The notes beneath the pieces were generated by a model. That model was not told the DNA's origin, searched no databases, and worked only from the letters and a program-made list of their open reading frames with translations. 64,000 bases of DNA, from positions 6,315,855-6,379,854 of the forward strand of contig CM055877.1 in NCBI GenBank assembly GCA_029582165.1, in the 5' to 3' direction. Made by a program: the position numbers and the translations under genes. Numbering within the stretch: position 1 is the stretch's first letter; each line of letters begins with the position of its first letter. Source of the stretch: Portulaca oleracea (taxonomy: Eukaryota > Streptophyta > Magnoliopsida > Caryophyllales > Portulacaceae). This document shows positions 56,478-64,000 of this stretch, piece after piece.

Positions 56478-57405
56478 AGCTAATAATTGTTTTCGAAAAA
56501 CAGTTTTGGCCAAAAACAGTTCCAAAAGCAGAAGTAATAAATTGTTGCTTCTGCTTCCTACAAACTAATCACTATTAAATGTATAGGATTCTTTAGTAAT
56601 TAGTTTTCATAATTTCAAATAAATATTTTGATTCTTATAAAGATAACATTTAAATATTTTAATATTATGTTAGAACCTTTAATTGATTATGTTGGACATT
56701 TTTATTATCTAGTTCCTTTACTAATATGGTATTTAGTAAATGTTTGATATATAAATATTTAATTTAATGAATTGTATAGTTAAGTAAGACCATATGTATA
56801 GTTATAATAATAACTATTATAACTATAATTATAACTATACAATTATAATCATAGTTAAAATTAAAATATAATAATCTGTTTAAAAATTAATAAAAGAGAA
56901 AAAAGTAAATAATCATATGATAATTTTACTCTAGAGAAAATATATGATAATTTTTAAAAGTTAGGCTACACAATTAAATTTAGTAAAAACACTATATCAT
57001 AAGTTAGGGCAAACACTTTAATTTAGTAAAATCACATGTCGTAAGTTAGACCAAACACTTCAATACTTCTCCAAAAACTATTTGTAAGAAGCAAAAATAA
57101 TTTGTTTTTAAAATTAGACCCAACATACACATACTAGCTTCAATTTTTAAGCCTTTTATCTAGATTGAAGTTTTGTGGAAGTAAAAGATTTACATTTAAA
57201 AACTATGGTATTATTTATGGTTTTGTTTATCATACTTATCCTGTTATCCCTTGCCTCTATTTCTAGAGCATATTGATGGTTACTTTTGAATAGGGGTGTC
57301 AACGACCCAAACCCCCTAGGTTTGGGTTCAGATCGGTTATGAAAAGCTCGATTAGAAACTCGCCTACCTTTCAAAGTCAAGCTGTGCCTCAAGCTCGGCT
57401 CATAT
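56478..57405. other. Intergenic, AT-rich
   Basis: AAAACAGTT.TTGGCCAAAAAC words near 56500 and long AT-rich stretches. No gene or clear transposon ends. Confidence 0.5.
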
Positions 57406-58395
57406 ATGTGGGCTCACGCTCGATTCTGCTTTTTTACTTTCTCATCCTTGTTGAAGAGGCTGAGAAGAAGCACATTTATTCATCTCACTATCAAGATCAA
57501 ACGAACGTTCATTCTCTTTCCAATTGTCGAGCCTAGCAACAATGAAGTTGACTCCATCATCTCTTATGGCTTGACTACTTTTGACCTCCTTAGTGAGAAG
57601 AGTGAGTGTATGTTGAAAGAAGATCATTTGCTTAACTGTGAATACCTGAGTCCCTTAGCCCCACATCAAATCAAACTTTGGGTGGGAAGTGAATTGAGGA
57701 TCCTTCTCCTATTGAGCAAAACACGGGTTGAGTGTATTCTTGGTGAGGACGAGCTACCTTTGGCTTTGTCATTACCTTGTAGCAAACCAAGTGAGGATGA
57801 ATGTTCCCAAGCACCACAAAAATTTCCTATTCCTTCCCTTAATCCCTCACCTCCACAAAACAAGCCTCCAACCACCTTATTTCATTTGGACGACGGATAC
57901 ATTGTCGGGTTCGAGCCTTGTTGGGTACCTCATGTGATTGTTCATGGTGATTGGGATGTCAGGATTTCTATGGAGCCAAGCTATGGAGAGCGCCTCGGTT
58001 TTAACTCCCAAGAGTTGAGGGCAACTCTCTTTCAAGAGGGGGAGTATGAACCATACCGAGTTCGGGACCAAGCTTCCATGGTCGAGCTTGTAATTAATGA
58101 CATGATGGATGAAACCCCAACACAGCATTCCCATGCTAAAACCGCTCCCCCGCTCGATTTCAAGAATCGTTACACCTTCACAAAAGGCGGGGTGATGAGT
58201 AACAAGCTGTCGTGGTTTCGTAGAGTTGTCCATCGATGGCGAATGAAAGGGCCCAAGGTACGTCAACGACCCCAGAGACCTCGCGGCAGAACCGGGCTGT
58301 CCCGGGAACGAAGAACGAGGTGGCATCGAGGTACGGAAGTGACCCGAGCAATGGCTTGCATGGTGGGAGGCTTTGAAGTGAAAGGACATGCATAG
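57406..58395 (+). CDS. 329-codon ORF of unknown nature, possibly retroelement-derived
   Basis: The longest uninterrupted frame on this side of the window. The first about 45 residues are hydrophobic/basic; the middle is acidic and Pro-rich (CSKPSEDECSQAPQ, PSLNPSPPQNKP) and then comes a regular region (DDGYIVGFEPCWVPHVIVHG, SYGERLGFNSQELRATLF). The last about 60 residues are Arg-rich. I recognise no domain. A GC-rich LTR-like block follows immediately, so it may be an accessory ORF of a degraded LTR element rather than a host gene. The true start could be a later Met. An opposing 239-codon frame (58596-57877) is taken as its shadow. Confidence 0.35.
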   Translation: MWAHARFCFFTFSSLLKRLRRSTFIHLTIKIKRTFILFPIVEPSNNEVDSIISYGLTTFDLLSEKSECMLKEDHLLNCEYLSPLAPHQIKLWVGSELRILLLLSKTRVECILGEDELPLALSLPCSKPSEDECSQAPQKFPIPSLNPSPPQNKPPTTLFHLDDGYIVGFEPCWVPHVIVHGDWDVRISMEPSYGERLGFNSQELRATLFQEGEYEPYRVRDQASMVELVINDMMDETPTQHSHAKTAPPLDFKNRYTFTKGGVMSNKLSWFRRVVHRWRMKGPKVRQRPQRPRGRTGLSRERRTRWHRGTEVTRAMACMVGGFEVKGHA

Positions 58396-58995
58396 GCAAG
58401 CATAGCAATCGCTACGGCGACCGTAGCACCCGCTACGCATGACAGACAGCAAGGAGACAGTGGGTAGGAGGCTGTAGCGCCCGCTACCATCTGGGCAAAG
58501 AGTGTAACGCCTGCTACTACGGAGGTAGCGTCGGCGAAGATGCTCTGGGCGGACAAGGTAACGCCCGCTATCTCTATGGTAGCGCCCGCGATACAACGTT
58601 GGGCAAGCCTTGGCTGGGCATCATCGATAGCCGCTGCCAGCGTTTGGAAAAGCGCTACCAGCGTCAAGGAGCCCGTTTGTCACGCCGAAACCAACTGCTG
58701 CCAGCGCCAGTACCAACGCCCCCTTTCTACTGTTTGTCACGCCCGCGACAGCTCTTGTGCCACCCGCGACCAGATGCTCCGTAGCGCCCGCGGCGACTGC
58801 TTTTCTGCCGCGAGATTTTCGTGTTAAACGCTGTGTTTTATGTTTTATTTCCTCCTTAGTATAAATACCCCCGCTTGCACTATTTTAGAAGTTTTTCCAA
58901 ATTATTGATGTTATGCTTATGCATTTTTAGGGTTTTCCCTAGTTTTCTCTCAAACCTTGTTATCTTTATGACTTTCTCCAATCAATTTGGTGGCG
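58396..58995 (+). repeat. GC-rich LTR-like block with GCGCCCGCTA words
   Basis: GTAGCGCCCGCTAC-type words recur about ten times between 58400 and 58800 in both full and altered form. A TATA box (AGTATAAATACCCC, about 58858) follows, then a leader and at about 58990 GGTGGCGATTCAAG, which resembles the TGGCGACTC tRNA-Arg primer site of the LARD family. This is the expected layout of a U3-R-U5 end plus PBS. No second LTR is seen. Confidence 0.4.
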
Positions 58996-59460
58996 ATTCA
59001 AGTCATTTCTCTAGTGATTATTTGGTGGTTTATCCTTCATGATAATCATGGTGGGGGTGTTAGGCCTATGGTTGTGGACTCTCCTTACCCTAGGTCATGT
59101 CCATTCCTTTGGGTGTTCAAGCCTTTGTTGATTGTTGATTTTCCATCATCCACTCAAGCTAATCATCATTCCCCTCCATGCGTCGGTAATGCTCCAGTTA
59201 ATATCTTAATTTATAAAATAATTATCATATAAAATTGATATCATTATATTTATAGTAAAAATACTATTTAAAAATTACAATATCGTATTTTTTTTTATAA
59301 AAATATGATATGAGAAATTGTTAATCAAACTAAAACCTCAAAAAATATGAATGAACAGATAAAAAAAAGGACAGAGGAGTATTGGTTAATAAGTCATAGT
59401 TACTTTCCTTGTACGTAAACTTCATTAATTTAGCTATGTATAAAATTGTACGGACGACTT
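58996..59460. other. Spacer upstream of the FAD3-type gene
   Basis: First about 200 bp may be internal sequence of the preceding LTR-like element; the rest is AT-rich with no coding signal. Confidence 0.5.
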
Positions 59461-59465
59461 ATGTG

Positions 59466-59478
59466 GGTTATATAATGT
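59466..59478 (+). promoter_or_regulatory. TATA-like box of the FAD3-type gene
   Basis: GGTTATATAATG lies about 55 bp before the start codon at 59529, a reasonable distance for a short 5' leader. Confidence 0.45.
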
Positions 59479-60943
59479 ACACATTGAGTCCTTTTGCTCT
59501 TTGATATATCTTACTCTCATTTCTTTCAATGGCTTCCTTATACAACCGTACACACTCTCAATTATTTCATGAAAATGGTGATGATTTTGATCATGCAACT
59601 CCCCCACCATTTAAATTAGCCGATGTGAGAGCCGTAATCCCCAAACATTGTTGGGTAAAAAATCCATGGAAATCGATGAGTTATGTTGTTAGAGATTTGG
59701 TGGTTGTTTTTACATTGCTTGCCATGGCTGCTTCTTTGGATTCTTGGGTTGTTTGGCCTTTCTATTGGTTTGCTCAAGGCTCCATGTTTTGGGCTCTCTT
59801 TGTTCTTGGCCATGATTGGTACGTATGTAAGTTTGTAAATTAAACCTGTCGATCTTTGACCCGATCTAATAACCCGACCCGAATCTGCTCGAAATTTCTG
59901 GGTTCTGAACACGGTTTTCCCAACCCCAACCCGACCCGTCCGTTTGATTCGAATACTTTATTTTTTAAGTTTAAATCTATTAGAATTTGTGACTTTTTGT
60001 TGGAATTCATGATTATTAAACTATAACCGCAACTCATTCATTTATTAATATTTCTCTGATTTAAGTCGAAACATTTAGAATAATATATCATTATTAAAAG
60101 ATAATCGTAATTTATTATGTATATTGTACAAAAAATAGTATTTAGAGACAACTTTTTTAAAAGAAAAAGCGGAAAAATGTTGCATTCATAACCCGAAATA
60201 CAACACCCATATTTACCTGAATTCAAAAAATACACTCCACCCCTATTTACCTGAACCCGATATATGACCTATCCATAATCCACTTGCTCATCCGAGTTGA
60301 CAATTCTATAAATTTGTTAATTGATTAGATGTCTTGAATCAAGATGCTTAATAACTATCTTAAATTATCTATAATTTACATTTTTATAACTTTTAATAAT
60401 ATTTTTACTATAGCAATGAAGCTATGATTCACAAGTTCAACAATATTAGATATCTAAAACTCCATTTGAAGACAAAATCGTAATTTCCTCCTACAACAAA
60501 ATATACTTGGAATTTATTTTACAGCTTGATTTGATTGAACAATGAAACCAGCTAATTAAATCTAGCTATTAGAATTGGATCAGAAAATATAACTAGTTAA
60601 CAAAATTATGTCTAACAAATGGACCAACTTATATATACCCATTCCAATCTCGATTTAAAAAATGGAACTAAAAACTATTCCAATCTCGATCAAAAAAATA
60701 ACTTTATATCCATAATTTATTTTGTTTTGCAGTGGACATGGGAGCTTTTCAAATAGCAACAAGCTAAATAGTATAGTGGGACATATAGTATAGTGGGACA
60801 TATACTACATTCTACAGTTCTAGTGCCATGTCATGGATGGTAATTAATTAGCCTTCGCCATTATTTCACTTTCTTATATATGAATTTATTTATTATTATC
60901 TTTTGAGCTAATTCAAAAAGAATTTATTTTTATTCCTTGGAAA

Positions 60944-61911
60944 ATTGGATTCTGATAATTCATACTTTCAATTTTTATATGTCAATAATCTGTACTTTAC
61001 TTTTGTATCCTGGTGGTTCAAAACAAAATATTGTATTTTGGTGGTATCGGGATACCAACGACTCAAAGTGGTGACTTAGTTGAAAGTTGACATATACCTG
61101 TAGGAGTGTGTTTGATACGTCAGCTTCTCTTCGAGTCACCGCCATTTGACACACTGGTGTCCCATCAGAATATATTTTTTTTGGAGGGACCATCAGAATT
61201 CAAAAATAAAACGGAGGTTATTGACATACAAAAATTTAAAGTAGGAATTATTAGAGTTAATTACATTTACCCTACCTGACTTATGTGGTAATAATTTTTG
61301 CACACCCGACATTTGAGAAATAATTTTCACCCTACCTGATATTTAAGTGGTCATAAATTTAAAGCCCCTCAGGTATGTTGTAATTGATTTTTATTGACTT
61401 TTCCGATGAACTGTAAAAAAATAAATATGAAATGACCTTTATACCCTTGTTATTATTTCCTTTGACTTTCAATTAAATGTGAAATGACTTTTGTACCTTT
61501 ATTATTAATTGTTATGCCATTTTAAAACCCAACCACTCCACTCCCTTATCTCTACTTCTTCTTCTTCAGTTAAATTCGAAAACCCAAATCCTCTAATTCT
61601 TCTCCCTGACCCCCCTCCCATACAGAAAATGAAATCTAACCCCTCCCACACCATGTCGGTCTTCTACTCTCCAACATAGTCTTTTCCTTCTCAAATTAAA
61701 GGGCAGCATCGTAATTTCACATAATGATATAGGGGTATTATTGTATTTTTCCATTTCCGATGACAAGTTACCGGATTCTAACACTAAAAATCACTTTCAC
61801 TAAATGTCAGATAGGGTGAAAATTATTTTTCAAACGTCGGGTGTGCAAAAATTATTACCGCATATGTCAGATAGGGTAAATGCCATTAACTCGGAATTAT
61901 TAGATTCCAAT
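60944..61911. mobile_element. MULE-like foldback element in FAD3 intron 2 (outer)
   Basis: Ends ATTGGATTCTGATAATTC and the complement of ATTGGAATCTAATAATTCC, arms of about 90 bp with TTTTTRTATGTCAATAA. The tips resemble those of the Pack-MULE at 55208 (ATTGGATTCTAATAATAC). It is split near its right end by another element. It fills most of intron 2 (60840-61952). Confidence 0.7.
61254..61892. mobile_element. Foldback element nested in the outer MULE
   Basis: 639 bp with exact 10-bp target duplication GGAATTATTA (61244-61253 and 61893-61902). Ends GAGTTAATTACATTTACCC and GAGTTAATGGCATTTACCC; arms of about 95 bp with ATTATTTTTGCACACCCGAC-like words. A 9-11-bp duplication and foldback arms suggest a Mutator-like element. 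The interior has no gene. Confidence 0.85.
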
Positions 61912-62360
61912 GAGGTTATTCTTTTTACAATTTGTACGTACATATTTTGCAGGAGAATAAGTCACAGGATCCATCATGCAAACCATGCTCACGTAGAGAA
62001 GGACGAGTCATGGCGCCCAGTATGTTTTTTTAAAGAAAAAAAAAGAAAATCAAATTTCAATTTTCATAATCTGCCCTTTTGTGTTTTCAATAACACGAGT
62101 TATTGACTTTAACGAAATTATTTACCAATTAGAATTTGTATAGTTATTGTTTGTATGATTTAAAATTAAAGGGCTATCTTTAATTAAAAGAAAATAAACA
62201 ATAATAGAGTATTACTCTTTATGAAAATAATTTTATGCGTAACAATGTGATTTTAAATGGCATATGTTCCATTCATTCTTTGTACTTGTAACAACCAATC
62301 AAGTGGGAACGCAAATTATATCCTATATTGTAGAACATCTATTTAGATCCATCACATATA

Positions 62361-62611
62361 CTACCTCCGTTCTATTATATTTGTCCATTTACCTAACTTG
62401 AGATGTATATTGAAAATTGAGGTGAAAAGTTTGTAATTTACCAAAAATACCCCTACTTTAATTGAAGATAATAGTTGTTGGAATTGTAAAATGTTAAAAT
62501 AAATTTATTAATTAGGGGTAGAAAAGTAATTACAGTTGAAATCGTAAATGAGACAAATATTTTGGGACAAAAAAATTAGGTAAAATGTCAAATATTTTGG
62601 GACGGAGACAG
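62361..62611. mobile_element. Stowaway-like MITE in FAD3 intron 3
   Basis: CTACCTCCGTTCTATTATAT at the left and the complement of CTGTCTCCGTCCCAAAATAT at the right, flanked by TA. It lies between exons 3 and 4. Confidence 0.7.
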
Positions 62612-62866
62612 TATTAAAATAGGTCAATTTTTTAAATCAAAAATTTATATGAAACAAAATGGAAAATTTTTAAAAGTGTTGATTATAACAATTGGGTGGG
62701 GATCCGCGAAATACTACTTGGATAAAACGATGACTGAAATAGTTTTTTCCCCCCTTGTTTCTGCAAATCACAGTGGTCAGAGACTTTATACAAGGACATG
62801 TCTAATTTTTCAAGGATGTTTCGATACACTTTTCCATTTCCTCTATTCGTATTTCCTTATTATCTG

Positions 62867-64000
62867 GTAAGTTCAATGATCAATCCTTTCTTAATTCCCC
62901 AACTGTTTTAAAGTATAAATAAATTCAGATTTCACTATATAAATTACGAACATGGATGAAAAACATTTGGATTTCCATAAATTCACGACTAAGAATTTGC
63001 AATTTTGGCAATGCCATGGTCATACGGAGTTTTGTTTGCATTAACATCCTTCAAGTTTGTGACGTTTATTTTTCTTAATCCATCTAATTTTTAAATTTAT
63101 ATTGATGTCCCAAGATTTGTGTCATGTATTTATTATTGTCAAATTTTGCAAGTAAAGGTTTTTTGTACAAAAATTTTGGTGAAATTGTATGTTTTCTTCC
63201 CAAACCCCCTTTATTAATTAATTTTGGATCATTTTTTTGACTTACTTAAACCCTTGTCTTGTCGCTATCTCTCCTTGTCTTTCGCAATCCCCCCCCCCAC
63301 CCCAAAAAAAATAATTGAAGATTCCTTAAATATGTACACGCTTATCTCAAACAAAATAAAGCTTTACTTGATGATATAGTCGTTAGCCAACACACAATGA
63401 GGAACTTTGTTGCACAATTTACCCCAAACTAAGCAACTATGAAATAGACAAGCCAAAAGAGAAAAAGACAATTAATCGCGAGAAAGAACCAGAATCTTAA
63501 CAACAAGAGACAAGAGAGAGGGAGATTGGAAGAGAGAGATCGGGGGCTACGAAAGCACTTTTTATTATATGCTCCTGGAGCACACATGCTCCAAATATGA
63601 TTATAGTTCATTTTTAATAGCATAATTGTTAATTAATAGTTACCCATTGTTCACTCCCAATAACATAATTGTTCACTCAAATCTATCTGGAGCATATACT
63701 CTATGTGCATATAATATATCACGGAGAGGTAATGGCAAGATAAAAGTTTAAGGCAAAAAAAATTATCCAAAGTTAATACAAGGGTATTTAGGAAAAAACA
63801 CACACTTATTGCAATAATTACTTAAAAAAATGTTATTAACATGTAATTGTTGTAAGCAAAACAGGCAAGGAGAGAGCCAGGAAAGAAGGGATCACATTTT
63901 CATCCCGAAAGTGACGTTTTTGCCCCTAGTGATATGTTGGACGTCGTCACTTCCACAATTTGTTGGGGTATCATGGTGACGTTATTAGCGGGTTTATGCT
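62867..64000 (+). other. Start of FAD3 intron 4, continuing past the window
   Basis: GTAAGT donor at 62867. No exon 5 sequence (which would follow the pattern W-RSPGK in FAD3) appears up to 64000. A small inverted repeat at about 63562-63720 (TATTATATGC ends, ATGCTCC inside) may be a MITE; a C-run lies at about 63289-63300. Nothing else recognised. Confidence 0.55.

Larger units (their letters stand above)
59529..62866 (+). pseudogene. FAD3: Omega-3 fatty acid desaturase (FAD3 type), exons 1-4, disrupted
   Basis: ER omega-3 desaturases convert linoleate to alpha-linolenate on membrane lipids. Exon 1, 59529-59818, gives [51 protein letters not shown] and the first His box HDC|GH across the splice. 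Exon 2 is 60733-60839, exon 3 61953-62019 (67 bp) and exon 4 62774-62866 (93 bp; RMFRYTFPFPLFVFPYYL), all GT-AG with FAD3-like sizes and phases. No plastid transit peptide, so FAD3 rather than FAD7/8. Exon 2 is 107 bp where the family has 90: a perfect 17-bp tandem duplication (60770-60786, 60787-60803) shifts the frame to a TAG at 60791 after 116 residues. The second His box is HRIHH with neighbouring changes. Later exons, including the third His box, are outside the window. Confidence 0.85.

Noticed and set aside
57877..58596. 239-codon ORF on the minus strand
   Set aside because: Shadow of the plus-strand 57406-58395 frame and of the GC-rich word repeat.

Overview
The window is nuclear DNA of a flowering plant, most likely a eudicot. 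It has GT-AG spliced genes with long AT-rich introns, plant-specific families (a DOG1-domain protein and an omega-3 fatty acid desaturase) and dense plant transposons (LTR, LINE, MULE, Stowaway, Tourist). I cannot name the species.

Layout. 1-21151 holds no cellular gene. It is built from three copies of one non-coding LTR retrotransposon family (LARD type, LTRs about 1.16 kb, primer-binding site matching the 3' end of a tRNA-Arg). The first copy is cut by the window edge. The other two (3264-10999 and 11001-19146) face each other head to head and share about 1.06 kb of identical outer flank, so 2203-20221 is one inverted duplication of about 18 kb with almost no spacer. The shared flank and 20222-21151 look like part of a Tekay/Del-type LTR. 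21152-26532 holds two truncated Ty1/copia elements joined tail to tail (gag fragment on +, gag-protease-integrase on -) and a solo LTR. 26533-31000 is intergenic with an (ATT)n repeat, another LTR fragment and several MITEs.

Genes. (1) A two-exon DOG1-domain gene (+, 31240-36078) with a 4.1 kb intron full of MITEs and RY motifs in its promoter. (2) A four-exon selenoprotein-T-like redox gene (-, 44385-37494) whose CSSC exon end is copied in the following intron. (3) A LINE remnant (-) whose poly(A) end lies about 230 bp upstream of that gene. (4) A foldback MULE (49635-50839) ending about 245 bp upstream of a four-exon gene for a probable plastid membrane protein (+, 51084-52956). (5) A relic RNase H domain split by a (TA)n repeat. 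(6) A Pack-MULE (55208-56468) with a 9-bp target duplication carrying an antisense PPR gene fragment. (7) A GC-rich LTR-like block around 58.4-59.0 kb preceded by a 329-codon ORF of unknown nature. (8) The first four exons of a FAD3-type desaturase (+, from 59529), with a 17-bp tandem duplication that causes a stop in exon 2 and with nested MULEs filling intron 2.

The genes look like independent single-copy plant genes and form no pathway together. The observations most worth following up are the large LARD palindrome with arm-specific tandem arrays, the hairpin word scattered through the LARD family, the PPR-carrying Pack-MULE, the broken FAD3 copy, and the duplicated redox exon in the SelT-like gene. 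Several differences between the palindrome arms look like consensus errors, so assembly artefacts must be kept in mind.
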